From: Desulfatitalea tepidiphila
GTDB lineage: Bacteria; Desulfobacterota; Desulfobacteria; Desulfobacterales; Desulfosarcinaceae
Reading direction: 5' to 3'
Assembly: GCF_001293685.1 (NCBI RefSeq)
Contig: NZ_BCAG01000003.1
Coordinates: forward strand, 1,922,001-1,986,000
DNA length: 64,000 nt
Below the pieces are notes generated by a model that was not told the origin of the DNA, made no database searches, and worked only from the letters and a program-made list of their open reading frames with translations. Positions 44,568 to 54,155 of the stretch are shown piece after piece (positions within the stretch are counted from its first letter, which is position 1; each line of letters begins with the position of its first letter). Made by a program: the position numbers and the translations under genes.

Positions 44568-45509
44568 TTAAGGAAGCCTCATGGTGACCACCTGCCCGCT
44601 CTTGCCTGGAACGGGCACCGGACGGCCGTTTAGTTGCAGGTCAACGCCTCCGGCATTGCCGATGATCAGATCGAATTGCTCCCTGGCCGTAAACACGACG
44701 CGATCATTCGGTTCGATGGTCACCTCTCTGACTTCATTTTTGTCGATTTGAACCTTGAACCATGTCAACTCTGAGGCCTCAACCTCCAGAACCAACGCTT
44801 CGGCTGCATCGGAGACTTCTGCTTCCGGCGCCTGTGAAGATGCGGCTTCCGGAGCGACGGCATTGACGGCGCTTTCTGGAGACGGCTGCGGTGTTGACGA
44901 CATTTCTTTAACTTCATCCTGAGGATCCAAAGGAACGGTCTCCTTTTGAACCGATTCATCTTGAGTCGATTCACCAGGAGCTGGACCTGACGCCGCGCCT
45001 TGCTGCGGCGGCTCTTCGGATGGCGCTTCTATAGATGGATCGGATTTGGGCGCATCTGCCGGACCAGCGGTCGCTCCCTTTTGGGTGGACGTCTCTCCAA
45101 CTCTCGGTGGTGTCGACGCCGTTCGGTTAAAATAGGCTGTTAAGGAAAAAATCACGCCCAACAAAAGCACAAGCCCCAATCCCAAAAACACAAATCGGCG
45201 CCAGGGATATGCCGCAGTGGCGGGCGGCACGATCTCCGCTTCCGAGTGTTTGGATTGCATGGCGAGCATGTCTTCATATCGTTTGATGGCTTCCTGTACG
45301 TCCACCCCGACAACCTGTCCATACCCGCGGATGAAGCCTTTTACGAAAGCCGGGGCCGGCAAAGCCTCGAAGTTATCGTTTTCCAAATGCCGCAACATCG
45401 CTACATTGATTTTCGTTCTTTGGGACACCTCTTCTATGGAAATCCCTTTTGAACGGCGGTGTGTTCTCAGATATCGACCGAATTCCGGATTTTTTTCATC
45501 AGGTTCCAT
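44568..45509 (-). CDS. rodZ: RodZ-like HTH / transmembrane / DUF4115 protein
   Basis: 313 aa. Cytoplasmic Xre-type HTH (about 10-75: GRYLRTHRRSKGISIEEVSQRTKI; FVKGFIRGYGQ), a transmembrane helix near 108-128 (FVFLGLGLVLLLGVIFSLTAYF), a Pro/Glu/Ser-rich linker, and a C-terminal DUF4115 domain (ELTWFKVQIDKNEVREVTIEPNDRV; LQLNGRPVPVPGKSGQV). RodZ links MreB to the cell wall machinery for rod shape. Length and order match the family. Confidence 0.92.
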   Translation of the reverse strand: MEPDEKNPEFGRYLRTHRRSKGISIEEVSQRTKINVAMLRHLENDNFEALPAPAFVKGFIRGYGQVVGVDVQEAIKRYEDMLAMQSKHSEAEIVPPATAAYPWRRFVFLGLGLVLLLGVIFSLTAYFNRTASTPPRVGETSTQKGATAGPADAPKSDPSIEAPSEEPPQQGAASGPAPGESTQDESVQKETVPLDPQDEVKEMSSTPQPSPESAVNAVAPEAASSQAPEAEVSDAAEALVLEVEASELTWFKVQIDKNEVREVTIEPNDRVVFTAREQFDLIIGNAGGVDLQLNGRPVPVPGKSGQVVTMRLP

Positions 45510-45527
45510 AGGTTTTTCCCAACCGCA

Positions 45528-46154
45528 TCAGTTCAGAATTTCTATATGAGCACGTTGGCGAAGCTCTTCCAGCCATGCCTGAAACCTTTTCTCCCTGGCT
45601 TCGGCGAGCAACTTTTCTTCGATCTCCTGGGATGCCTGCTCGAGACTTCTTCCCGTGCTGGAAATCTCTTCAACGTAAAATATCTGATATCCCTGCTCGG
45701 TTTCCACGATCGAGGTGAACTGTCCTGCCTTCAGAACACTGAGAGCCTCACGGATGGGTGCCGCCAACAACCGCGCTTCGAAAAACCCCAGGTCGCCGCC
45801 ATCGTCGGCAGTGGCAGCCTGCGAATGTGCCTTTGCCAGCTCGACGAAGGAAGCACCGTTTTTCAGTTGCTTTTCAATTGTCTCCATCTGCCGGCGAACG
45901 CGCTCGCGTTCGGCGTCCAGAGGCGAATCGACCCGAAGCAGGAGCTGACGCAGATGGTACTTCGTCTGCCCTGCATACTGTGCATGGTTGGCATCATAAT
46001 AGGCCTGGATGTCTTGATCGGTGACCACGATTTTTGATTTGACTTCGATGTTGATCAGCCTGGACTGCAGCATCTGGGTCTTGATTTGCTTGCGGTAGGC
46101 GTCGTAGCTCAACCCCTCCATCTCCAATACCCGTTTCAGATCGGCGTCGGTCAT
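45528..46154 (-). CDS. surA: SurA-like peptidyl-prolyl isomerase, C-terminal part (frameshifted gene)
   Basis: 208 aa from the first in-frame ATG, but coding similarity extends upstream to about 46226. It contains the end of the SurA N-terminal chaperone domain (SRLINIEVKSKIVVTDQDIQAYYDANH) and one parvulin domain (YHLRQLLLRVDSPLDAERERV; GASFVELAKAHSQAATADDGGDLGFFE; SIVETEQGYQIFYVEEI). The N-terminal part is the next entry; the two are separated by a one-base shift at the A6 tract (46221-46226). SurA is a periplasmic chaperone for outer-membrane proteins. Without the upstream signal peptide this piece alone would not reach the periplasm. Confidence 0.82.
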   Translation of the reverse strand: MTDADLKRVLEMEGLSYDAYRKQIKTQMLQSRLINIEVKSKIVVTDQDIQAYYDANHAQYAGQTKYHLRQLLLRVDSPLDAERERVRRQMETIEKQLKNGASFVELAKAHSQAATADDGGDLGFFEARLLAAPIREALSVLKAGQFTSIVETEQGYQIFYVEEISSTGRSLEQASQEIEEKLLAEAREKRFQAWLEELRQRAHIEILN

Positions 46155-46204
46155 GTTGTTGACCGCTTTGATACGTTCAATGCTGTTGTCGACCTGTTCA
46201 TCAC

Positions 46205-46531
46205 TTACCGAAATGCCGTATTTTTTATTTGCTGATCGGTGAGTTTTTGGTCGATCAGGCCCTTGATCGCGATCTTCTTTTGATTCTCCAGGATGATATT
46301 CCGCTCGACCTCCGGATATCCCGCCTTTTCAAGTTGCATGCGCACGGGGGCCAAGGCCTGATCGAGTTCCGAAAGCAGGATGATATCGTCATTGACAACA
46401 GCGGCAATACGATCGATCAGTTCGGCGGCACACATCCTCGGCGCAACGGCGATGCCGATGATCACAGCCAGCGCACCGACCATCCATGCGGCCCATCGGT
46501 TCTTCAAGGCTCCCAACCGTGGACAGGTCAT
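46205..46531 (-). CDS. surA: SurA-like protein, N-terminal part with signal peptide (frameshifted gene)
   Basis: A signal peptide (ALAVIIGIAVAPRMCAA) followed by the SurA N-terminal segment (LIDRIAAVVNDDIILLSELDQAL; LENQKKIAIKGLIDQKLTDQQI). It runs off-frame after QQIK and stops within a few codons. On the minus strand the sequence reads ATA then a run of six A, then TACGGC. One extra A restores the continuous reading KYGISVSDEQVDNSIERI leading into the downstream ORF. The start is taken as ATG at 46531; a TTG at 46540 is also possible. Either a true mutation, an assembly error, or slippage at the A-run. Confidence 0.8.
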   Translation of the reverse strand: MTCPRLGALKNRWAAWMVGALAVIIGIAVAPRMCAAELIDRIAAVVNDDIILLSELDQALAPVRMQLEKAGYPEVERNIILENQKKIAIKGLIDQKLTDQQIKNTAFR

Positions 46532-46645
46532 CGTTTTCAACGCTCCTTTTCTCCCCTTGCTCGTCTCAGCGCAGGTTACGATCTGTGGCGCCGATATGAA
46601 CGGCGCCTCATGCCAACCCGCAACCCGGCCATATATGAGTAGGGA

Positions 46646-47344
46646 CTAACGACGATTTTTCGTCACGTTTTCCCAAAGCTTCTGGTTGATGTCAACGGGG
46701 TAGGTTCGGCGTAATGTTTCGATCCACTCTTTATAGCCGATTTCGGCTTTCTGCTGTCGAAGATGCCTCACGATTTTTTTATTGATGGCATCTGAATCCT
46801 CATCGGCGGCAACCCCATCCGGATACTGGGTCTTGTAATAGTCGGCCACATCATCCGTCGTGATCTGAACTTTCTCGACAAGCTCCCTATCGATGACTTT
46901 ATTGATCAGCAACCGGTTCGCCAGTTTTTCCTTCCAATAGTCAAAAGAGACAGCATTCTCCAGCAGTGTTTCTTCGAAAGTATTATCCGGGTAATCGGCC
47001 TTGATCTCTTCGACCGCCGTCTCCAGTTCCGTTTCCGAAACCATAATGCCATTGGCCTTTGCAAAAGCGATGATCATCATTTCCTCGCTCAATTGATTCA
47101 ACACCCTGATGCGCAAATCATTGAGCGCTTCGATATCGATCTCACGTTCGCCCGGAAAGGCCTCCTCGTGCGCCGCTTCCACAGCTTGCTCATACTCGGC
47201 CAGGGATAGCGATATATCCTGGACACGAATCAAGTAGTCGTTCCCCGGATTGTCGCGTGAACATCCGCCGGCGGTCACCATCCCGATAAACACGACGAGT
47301 ACGGCGAGAATCAAAACCTTCCGATCCTTCTGAATTACGGCCAT
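46646..47344 (-). CDS. SurA-N-like periplasmic lipoprotein
   Basis: 232 aa. A signal helix ends in a lipobox (VTAGGC, Cys near residue 28), so it should be lipid-anchored. The body resembles the SurA N-terminal chaperone domain (LSLAEYEQAVEAAHEEAF; LNQLSEEMMIIAFAKANGIMVSETELETAV) without any visible parvulin domain. It is probably a periplasmic folding factor acting with the SurA gene downstream. ATG at 47344; a TTG at 47365 lies closer to mfd. It sits 42 bp after mfd. Confidence 0.8.
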   Translation of the reverse strand: MAVIQKDRKVLILAVLVVFIGMVTAGGCSRDNPGNDYLIRVQDISLSLAEYEQAVEAAHEEAFPGEREIDIEALNDLRIRVLNQLSEEMMIIAFAKANGIMVSETELETAVEEIKADYPDNTFEETLLENAVSFDYWKEKLANRLLINKVIDRELVEKVQITTDDVADYYKTQYPDGVAADEDSDAINKKIVRHLRQQKAEIGYKEWIETLRRTYPVDINQKLWENVTKNRR

Positions 47345-47386
47345 CAACCTGCCACCTTCCCTCAAGCCATCTATTTTGTTAGAAAT

Positions 47387-50300
47387 TTATTGGTTAACAT
47401 GCCGATTTATTTCTATCAAGATGTTTTTGGCCTGGGCAATCAGGGCATTGGGCGTCCCGCCGGTCAGGGTGGCCTTGAAAACACCATCCGGGGAAAAACG
47501 ATATTTGCCGTCGGCAGCGGCAACCATGTCAACGATACCGAACGGACGCTTCTGGTACGTCTCTGAAAAAAGCAGCTGCAGCTGATTGTCGGTCAAATCC
47601 AATCGAACACAACCGGCACGCGTGGCAAGGACCTTGAGCATGATTTTCAATAGAAGATTCGAGGCCTCATCGGGGAGCTGGCCGAAGCGGTCTTCCAACT
47701 CGGTTTTCAGTGCGCCGATCTCTTTGATGTCTCCCATGCGCGCCAATCTGCGGTAAATGGAAAGCCGTTGATCGATATCTACGATGTACTGTTCCGGGAG
47801 AAAGGCGGATACCTGAAGATTGATCTCCGGCTCCAGCACCTCTTGTTGGGGTTCGCCCTTGAGCTCCGAAATGGAGTTCTCCATGAGCCTCAGAAACATG
47901 TCGTAACCGACCGCTGCGATATGTCCGGACTGGGAGGCGCCCAGAATCGTGCCGCCACCCCGTATTTTCAAATCGCTCATGGCGATCTGGAAACCGGATC
48001 CCAGGTCGCTGTACTCCATGAGCACTTTGAGCCTTTTTTGGGCCGTCTTGGTCAAGACCGTCTCGTTGGGAATCACCAGGTAGGCATACGCCTGTTCCTC
48101 TGCCCGCCCTACCCGGCCGCGCAACTGATAAATCTGGGCCAGGCCGAAATGGTCGGCCCGGTTGATAATGATGGTATTGGCCGATGCGACATCGAGGCCG
48201 GACTCCACGATCGTTGTGCAAACCAGCATGTCGACGCGCTGTTGCATGAAATCGAGCATGGCCTTTTCAAGTCGATCTTCGGACATCTGGCCATGCGCCA
48301 CCACGAGCCGGACTTCGGGAACAAGTTTTTTGAGATGTCCGGCGATGCGCTCGAGACTTTGCACCTTGTTGTGCACGAAAAAAATCTGTCCTTTGCGCGA
48401 CAGTTCCTTGCGGATGGCTTCGGTGATCATGATATCGTCCCATTCGGTGATGTAGGTGGCGATGGGACGCCGCTGCTCCGGCGGCGTGGAGATAAGACTG
48501 ATATCCCTGATGCCCAACAGCGACAGATGAAGTGTCCTGGGGATCGGTGTCGCGGTGAGCGTCAATACATCCACCGTCTCCCTGAGCCGTTTGATCTTCT
48601 CCTTGTGCTTGACGCCGAAGCGTTGCTCCTCATCGAGGATCAGCAGACCGAGGTCCTTGAACTTGACATCTTTTTGAAGCAGGCGATGCGTGCCGATCAC
48701 GATGTCCACGCGCCCCTCTTTGAGATCGGCCACGATGCGGCTCTGTTCCTTGGCGTTTCGAAATCGATTGAGCGATTCGACCTGGACCGGGAATCGTTTG
48801 AACCGCTCGCAGAAAGTGGCGTAATGCTGCTCGGCGAGCACCGTGGTGGGCACCAGCACGGCCACCTGCTTGGCCTCGCTGACCGCCAGAAAAGCCGCCC
48901 GAAGAGCGACTTCGGTTTTGCCATATCCCACATCGCCACAAACCAGACGATCCATGGGAGCCTGCCTGCGCATGTCATCGAGCACTTCTTCGATGGCCCT
49001 GCGCTGGTCGGGCGTCTCTTCATAGGGAAAACCATCCTCGAAATCCCTGAAGTAAGTGTCCATTGCGCCGAAGGCATGGCCCTTTTGAACCCTGCGGGCG
49101 GCATAGAGCTGCAACAACTCGCCGGCAATCTTTTCGGCCGAACGTTTGACCTTCCCCCTGACCTTTTCCCAGGTGACGCCCCCCATCTTATCAAGCACCG
49201 GCGCGACGCCGTCCACACCCATGTATCTATGCACCAGGTTCATTCGTTCCACGGGAAGATACAACTTGTCGTCGTCACGATAGACGATCAGCAGGTAATC
49301 GTTGAACGAGCGGTCCACCCCCAGTTTGACGAGCCCTTCGTAACGGCCGATCCCGTGTTCATCATGCACTACCGCATCCCCGATTTTCAGGTCCTCGATG
49401 CTCAGCAGCTCCGCGACCTTTGCCCGGGCAGGCGCTTTGCGAGTACGATAGCCGGTGCCAAAAATCTCCTCATCGCCGATCATGGCGATGGCGGCGTCAG
49501 GCCAGGCAAATCCAGCTGCGATGCCACCCGCGGCCAGACCGACGCGATCCGTATGCGCGGACATATGCCAAGGGGCGTCGAGCTTGACCGCACGAACGCC
49601 ATAACCGGCCAACAACCCTTCCAGGCGGCCGATGTGAGAAGGGCGCCGGCAGAGGATCAACGTGCGTGTTCCTTTCTGCTGCTGGGACGATAACCAATCG
49701 GCCAGGGGTTGAAGCGGCCGGTCGGAGGGTCGGGCCGTGTTCAAGGAGAGTTGAACCTCCTCGATGCCCGACATCCCGGTGCGGCACACCTGCTGCGCCG
49801 ATTCTTGTCCATCCGCCTGATCGACTTCCAGCGGTTTGACATTGATCCTGTCGTAAACCGACAATCGTTGTCGGATTTGCGTCCATTTAAGGTAAAGACT
49901 CTCCGGGGGCACCACTAGACGCTGATTTGAAATGGCGCTATTGTAGTTCTGTTCGGTCTGGGACTGGTATTCCACCGCAGCTTGTCGCAGTGCTGTGGGC
50001 TCGATGAGGACCGGTACTGTATGTCGCGGCAGATAATCGAACAGGGTATCGGTCTGATCGAAAATGAGGGGCAACAGGCTCTCCATGCCAGGGAAGATGC
50101 CTTCCGCTTTGATGCGTTGGACGATCTCCCTGACTTTGGTGACCGCAAGACCTTGTTCGGCCGCCTGAATCCGGATGCGCCCCAACACATCATTCAATTT
50201 GGACGGCTGCAGGATGGCCTCGCGAGCCGGCAGCAGCACGATTTCATCTAGATTTTTAATGGTTCGCTGGGTGTCCACCGAAAAAAGGCGTATCGATTCG

Positions 50301-50899
50301 ACCAGGTCCCCGTAAAACTCGATACGCAAGGGATCGGAATAGGACGGGGCGTAGACGTCGAGTATGCCGCCGCGCACCGAGAAATCACCCAACTCCTCCA
50401 CCATCGCCACGCGGCTGTACCCACCGGCCACAAGTTTTGCAATCAGATCGTCTCGATGAACCTCCTCCTCGCAAACTAAAAGCTCGGCGTATCGCATGAG
50501 TTCAGCCTTGGGCAGCAAGCGCTGCATCACACCGCTCAAGGAGGTCACCACTACAGGGGACGATTGACTCTCTACCAATTCATAGAGCGCCTGAATCCGT
50601 CTTGCGGCCGTTTCGTTGTGATAGGCCATGAACTTGAAAGGCATCAAATTGTAGGGCGGGAAAAACAGGATCGGCGTTGAATCAGCGTCTAAAAAAAGGC
50701 GCATTTCAGCGTAAAAATGTTCCGCTGCTTTTAGAGACGGCAGAATGGCCAATATAGGAGACCGGCAGGCACGATAGACCTGTGCCAGCGCATAGGCGCT
50801 AGCCGTCGAATTGAGACCGATAACATCGACCGCCCCCCGGATCTCGGGAAGCTGTGCCAGAAGCTGTTGCCAGGAAATTTCCTCTTGATTTTGTCGCAT
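47387..50899 (-). CDS. mfd: Mfd, transcription-repair coupling factor
   Basis: 1170 aa, normal size. UvrB-like N-terminal module ([27 protein letters not shown]), RNA-polymerase interaction domain ([23 protein letters not shown]), and superfamily 2 DNA translocase with Walker [40 protein letters not shown], and the TRCF C-terminal domain ([14 protein letters not shown]). It removes stalled RNA polymerase and recruits UvrA. First gene of the long minus-strand run; divergent from the tRNA-Thr gene 28 bp away. Confidence 0.98.
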   Translation of the reverse strand: MRQNQEEISWQQLLAQLPEIRGAVDVIGLNSTASAYALAQVYRACRSPILAILPSLKAAEHFYAEMRLFLDADSTPILFFPPYNLMPFKFMAYHNETAARRIQALYELVESQSSPVVVTSLSGVMQRLLPKAELMRYAELLVCEEEVHRDDLIAKLVAGGYSRVAMVEELGDFSVRGGILDVYAPSYSDPLRIEFYGDLVESIRLFSVDTQRTIKNLDEIVLLPAREAILQPSKLNDVLGRIRIQAAEQGLAVTKVREIVQRIKAEGIFPGMESLLPLIFDQTDTLFDYLPRHTVPVLIEPTALRQAAVEYQSQTEQNYNSAISNQRLVVPPESLYLKWTQIRQRLSVYDRINVKPLEVDQADGQESAQQVCRTGMSGIEEVQLSLNTARPSDRPLQPLADWLSSQQQKGTRTLILCRRPSHIGRLEGLLAGYGVRAVKLDAPWHMSAHTDRVGLAAGGIAAGFAWPDAAIAMIGDEEIFGTGYRTRKAPARAKVAELLSIEDLKIGDAVVHDEHGIGRYEGLVKLGVDRSFNDYLLIVYRDDDKLYLPVERMNLVHRYMGVDGVAPVLDKMGGVTWEKVRGKVKRSAEKIAGELLQLYAARRVQKGHAFGAMDTYFRDFEDGFPYEETPDQRRAIEEVLDDMRRQAPMDRLVCGDVGYGKTEVALRAAFLAVSEAKQVAVLVPTTVLAEQHYATFCERFKRFPVQVESLNRFRNAKEQSRIVADLKEGRVDIVIGTHRLLQKDVKFKDLGLLILDEEQRFGVKHKEKIKRLRETVDVLTLTATPIPRTLHLSLLGIRDISLISTPPEQRRPIATYITEWDDIMITEAIRKELSRKGQIFFVHNKVQSLERIAGHLKKLVPEVRLVVAHGQMSEDRLEKAMLDFMQQRVDMLVCTTIVESGLDVASANTIIINRADHFGLAQIYQLRGRVGRAEEQAYAYLVIPNETVLTKTAQKRLKVLMEYSDLGSGFQIAMSDLKIRGGGTILGASQSGHIAAVGYDMFLRLMENSISELKGEPQQEVLEPEINLQVSAFLPEQYIVDIDQRLSIYRRLARMGDIKEIGALKTELEDRFGQLPDEASNLLLKIMLKVLATRAGCVRLDLTDNQLQLLFSETYQKRPFGIVDMVAAADGKYRFSPDGVFKATLTGGTPNALIAQAKNILIEINRHVNQ

Positions 50900-50927
50900 A
50901 AAAACAGTAGTTGAATTCTTTTTATTG

Positions 50928-51003
50928 GCCGGCGTAGCTCAGCTGGTAGAGCAGCTGATTCGTAATCAGCAGGTCCGCGGTTCAAGTCCGCGCGCCGGCT
51001 CCA
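50928..51003 (+). tRNA. tRNA-Thr (anticodon CGT)
   Basis: A 76-base cloverleaf with encoded CCA. Acceptor arms GCCGGCG / CGCCGGC, D-arm GCTC...GAGC, anticodon stem GCTGA / TCAGC around TTCGTAA (anticodon CGT, reading ACG), and T-arm CGCGG TTCAAGT CCGCG. All stems pair fully. No T-run terminator is obvious directly after it. Confidence 0.97.
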
Positions 51004-51094
51004 TTCTTCAACGCAAAGGATTCAGGGATTTCAATTCCTCGAGCCCAAGCCGCCTTTGCAAAAGCATCATCTTTCCCCTGGTCCATTTGTTGAC

Positions 51095-51123
51095 TTGACA
51101 CTTCCAAACAGCCCGTATATTCT
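51095..51123 (+). promoter_or_regulatory. Sigma70-type promoter for the 51242 gene group
   Basis: TTGACA at 51095-51100, 17-bp spacer, TATTCT at 51118-51123 (4 of 6). It lies about 120 bp upstream of the hypothetical gene at 51242. Confidence 0.5.
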
Positions 51124-51241
51124 TCCATCCATATGAATTTATTCCCAAACAAAAGAGTTATGGGCTGCGTCCGGCACGGTCACCTGTTTATGCCCATCCG
51201 GATAAACCAAACACATATAGCCATTTTATAACGAGGTTTCA

Positions 51242-51583
51242 ATGAAATGCATCGATGTCATCGAAGGCGCCGTAAAAAGCATTCTCACCCAGGTGCATGC
51301 GGCGATCATCGAAGACCGGCTCGATGACACAGATTATGTTCGTATGACCCGATCCATCATCGATGGGACGGAACAATTCGTGAGCAAGAACCCTGAATTG
51401 GTCGACGATCCGCAACTGCTGAAGCAGGTCCTTTACGATTTTGCCCGTAATCTGTGGCTGATGAATCAAAAATCCGAAGTGGAAGCGGCGGGTGGCCAGT
51501 CGGTGCCCGACTCACCCGAAAACGACGAGTATCAAACCTATTATTACGATTATCTTTATCATCGGGGCCTTTATCCGCGATAG
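51242..51583 (+). CDS. Hypothetical protein, 113 aa
   Basis: Mostly helical N-terminal ~75 residues (VIEGAVKSILTQVHAAII; LLKQVLYDFARNLWLMNQ) and a Tyr-rich C-terminus (YQTYYYDYLYHRGLYPR). No signal peptide and no Cys motif. A promoter candidate and a GAGG ribosome site support it as real. Small genes and an IHF-like gene follow in the same direction. Function unknown. Confidence 0.65.
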   Translation: MKCIDVIEGAVKSILTQVHAAIIEDRLDDTDYVRMTRSIIDGTEQFVSKNPELVDDPQLLKQVLYDFARNLWLMNQKSEVEAAGGQSVPDSPENDEYQTYYYDYLYHRGLYPR

Positions 51584-51668
51584 GCGATAAACCCCATACG
51601 CCCATAGGTCGATGATGGCACATCAGCCACATGATCGTTCAAAGGCTAAAAAATAAGGAACACTCCAG

Positions 51669-51800
51669 ATGAAAGAGATTGATGACCAGGATCTGAAAAA
51701 CGAAATCGATCAGATTTCCAAGCGCATCGATGCCATTGTACAACAGGTGGAAAAACTCGATCCCGCCAAAAAAGAGGAGGCCGGTACGGATCGAGAGTAA
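51669..51800 (+). CDS. Small acidic coiled-coil protein, 43 aa
   Basis: ATG at 51669 to TAA at 51800. The product is almost entirely heptad-like and charged (MKEIDDQDLKNEIDQISKRI, then DAIVQQVEKLDPAKKEE). An AAGGA ribosome-like site is about 12 bases upstream. It fits between two same-strand genes with no overlap. Short length limits confidence. Confidence 0.5.
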   Translation: MKEIDDQDLKNEIDQISKRIDAIVQQVEKLDPAKKEEAGTDRE

Positions 51801-51882
51801 TTTCTCGCGCAGCCCAGAGCCAGAACCACAATGCTCCGCATTACCCAGGCAGGGGCACATATTTTACTGTCGAGGAGGCGCC

Positions 51883-52158
51883 ATGGCACTCACGAAAAAT
51901 GATATTGTCACACGTGTCAATGACTTGGGCTTTACCCAGAAAAAGTCCGCGGAGGTCGTCGAATCATTGCTTGAAATCATCAAGCGTTGTCTGGCGGAGG
52001 GCGAAGACCTCCTTGTGTCGGGTTTTGGAAAATTTTGCGTTAAGACCAAAAGGCCCCGGCGTGGACGCAACCCGGCGACCGGCGAAGACCTGATTTTGGA
52101 CCAGCGTCGGGTCGTGACCTTTAAGTGTTCGGGTAAATTGAGAGACAAAATCAATTAG
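51883..52158 (+). CDS. IHF/HU-family DNA-binding protein (IhfA-like)
   Basis: 91 aa. ALTKNDIVTRVNDLGFTQKKSAEVVESLLEII and GEDLLVSGFGKFCVKTKRPRRGRNPATGEDL match the family, with the RNPATGE arm motif of IHF alpha. It is more IhfA-like than the HU gene at 36606. The start at 51883 is set by GAGGAGG; a longer in-frame reading from 51730 crosses the small upstream gene. It bends DNA and assists sigma54 promoters and recombination. Confidence 0.9.
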   Translation: MALTKNDIVTRVNDLGFTQKKSAEVVESLLEIIKRCLAEGEDLLVSGFGKFCVKTKRPRRGRNPATGEDLILDQRRVVTFKCSGKLRDKIN

Positions 52159-52285
52159 GGACGGCGCCGTAAAAAGCCCAATATCCGCGTTGCGCTCATT
52201 TCGTAATCCTTGCGGCGTACGACAAGTACGCCTCAGGATACGGAATTTCGCGCGCCTTGATCTTGAACTTCTTACGGCGCCGTCC
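52159..52285. repeat. 127-bp element with perfect 14-bp terminal inverted repeats
   Basis: GGACGGCGCCGTAA (52159-52172) and its exact complement (52272-52285) enclose an inner hairpin of GGCGTAC / GTACGCC with TCCT/AGGA flanks. The left end reappears, inverted, at 54854-54873, and a related palindrome occurs near 25387. It is a non-coding, MITE/REP-like repeat between the IHF gene and the GH13 gene. Confidence 0.7.
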
Positions 52286-52388
52286 ATCAAAGACTTCTAA
52301 TGAACTCATTGATCAAAAATACTTGCAACTTCCTTTTTTAAAAGCCTTTCCTTTGTATTTAGCGAATAACCAATTTGACCGGGAATGA

Positions 52389-54098
52389 TCAGCGCTGATT
52401 CGACGTCAGGTCAAGCCAAACCGTCTGGTAGGGCGCCAGCTCGATGGCATCTGCAGGGCAGGCGCGCCCGGTCAGCAAATCTATCAATGCATCTTGAGCC
52501 ACATATCCTGCCAAAGATACGGTTTGCCCATGCTCGCTGACAGAGGTGAGCGCATAGATGGTCTGGGCTTCGCAGCTTCGGCGCACACCAAAAAGGCCGG
52601 GGCCTATATCGAGCATCTCGAAAACTGCATTGGGATGAAACGCCGGTTGTTTTCGCCGCATCCGCAACAAGGCCCTGTAAGCCCTGAACACCAGGGAGCG
52701 GAAACTGCGGCTGTCATCGAGTTCCCGTTGCAACTGGTCGATATTCAGGGGTTGGCGATTGATTGTCCGAAGACGCCCGGTTTGAAGGACGCCCTCATTC
52801 CAATTTCGAGATCCCAGCAGGCTGTGTACATACACCGCCGGAACCCCGGGCAAGGATAATGCGATGGCTTGCGAGGCTAAAAATCTTTTGGCATGAGTTC
52901 GGGTTCCCCCCTGCCCTTCCTGCGCCATCATATCCACATAGGTGATATTCAGCTCATAGGGACTGCTGCTGCCATCTGCATTTCGCTTGCTCGAAACGTC
53001 ACCGCCGCATCGTCGCGCATGCTGGATCAGGTCCTGGATCTGCGCTTCGCTGAGAATCCCCTCCAATGGTCTGATGCCGATGCCGTCATGGGATGCCGTA
53101 AAATTCAGAAAGGTGGTCTCGCTGGTTGGTGTTGCGAGCTGACTTGCCCAGCGGCAGAGATATTCGGTGTCGGACGTCAGGAAGGTGTGCGCCAATAACG
53201 GCGGCAACGAAAAATTATAGACCATCTGCGCCTCATCGAATCCATTGCCGAAATAACGAATGTTTTCATCGTGGGGTACATTGGTTTCGGTAATAATGAC
53301 CACATCGGGCGCCACCATATCCAAGACGGCTCGAAACAACTTCACCAAGGCATGCGCCTGGGGGCGGTGGATGCAATCGGTCCCCACCTCTTTCCAAACG
53401 TAGGCCACCGCATCCATGCGAACGAAACGCGCGCCCTTTTCGACGTAAAACAGGAGTACTTCCACCATTCGACATAACACATCGATACTCTTGTAATTCA
53501 AATCGATCTGGTCGGCACTGAAGGTGGTCCATAGAAATACCTTTCGGTCCGTGAATTTGGTAAACGGCGTCAACAAAGGGTGGGTGCGCGGCCTGACGAC
53601 TGCAGACAGATCGATGTGCGGATCGACTTCGATCGCCAGTTCGCGATACCCATCCAAGCCTTTCAAGTACTTGTAGAACCATGGGCTTTGAGCGGAAATA
53701 TGGTTCAGTACGAAATCGACCATCAGGTCAAAAGCCCCTCCCAATCGCGATATGTCCTCCCATGTCCCGATCGATGGGTCGACCCGCTCATAGTCGATGA
53801 CAGAGAAGCCGTCATCCGACGAAAAGGGGAAAAAAGGCAAAAGGTGGATCGTTGAAATTGCCTGCTCGAGATTGGCGGCACAAAACCGGTGCAAGGTTTG
53901 CAGAGGACGTTCACCGGAGCCGCGCAGCGTGTCGCCGTAAGTGATCAAGACCACGTCTTTTTCGGAAAAGCGCTCGAACCTCGAACCGGCTTCCGCTTGG
54001 AAACGCGACAATAGCGCCATGAGCCGTTCGAACGCCGACGCGCTGTGATCACCATATATATGGTTCAACTGCCGCGCTATGCTCAGTTCAGGTGACAT
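52389..54098 (-). CDS. GH13_18 sugar phosphorylase (glucosylglycerate/sucrose phosphorylase-like)
   Basis: 569 aa alpha-amylase-fold phosphorylase. Motifs: LLPFFPFSSDDGFSVIDY near residue 85, DFVLNHIS, the catalytic nucleophile Asp in FVRMDAVAYVWKEVGT, the acid/base Glu in IITETNVPHDENI, and NFTASHDGIGIRP. The wording VWKEVGTDCIHRPQ resembles YcjM-type glucosylglycerate phosphorylases more than classic sucrose phosphorylase. It probably recycles a glucosylated compatible solute to glucose 1-phosphate; the acceptor is not provable here. The downstream 181 aa gene runs the same way. Confidence 0.85.
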   Translation of the reverse strand: MSPELSIARQLNHIYGDHSASAFERLMALLSRFQAEAGSRFERFSEKDVVLITYGDTLRGSGERPLQTLHRFCAANLEQAISTIHLLPFFPFSSDDGFSVIDYERVDPSIGTWEDISRLGGAFDLMVDFVLNHISAQSPWFYKYLKGLDGYRELAIEVDPHIDLSAVVRPRTHPLLTPFTKFTDRKVFLWTTFSADQIDLNYKSIDVLCRMVEVLLFYVEKGARFVRMDAVAYVWKEVGTDCIHRPQAHALVKLFRAVLDMVAPDVVIITETNVPHDENIRYFGNGFDEAQMVYNFSLPPLLAHTFLTSDTEYLCRWASQLATPTSETTFLNFTASHDGIGIRPLEGILSEAQIQDLIQHARRCGGDVSSKRNADGSSSPYELNITYVDMMAQEGQGGTRTHAKRFLASQAIALSLPGVPAVYVHSLLGSRNWNEGVLQTGRLRTINRQPLNIDQLQRELDDSRSFRSLVFRAYRALLRMRRKQPAFHPNAVFEMLDIGPGLFGVRRSCEAQTIYALTSVSEHGQTVSLAGYVAQDALIDLLTGRACPADAIELAPYQTVWLDLTSNQR

Positions 54099-54155
54099 GG
54101 GGAAGCCCCCTTCATTTTTGCCTGGGTGGATACCAGCTAGCCTTCTCAGACGGAT

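Noticed and set aside
47768-49693. A 641-codon open frame on the + strand inside mfd
   Set aside because: It lies antisense to an unmistakable mfd gene and its product shows no domain; a by-product of codon bias.
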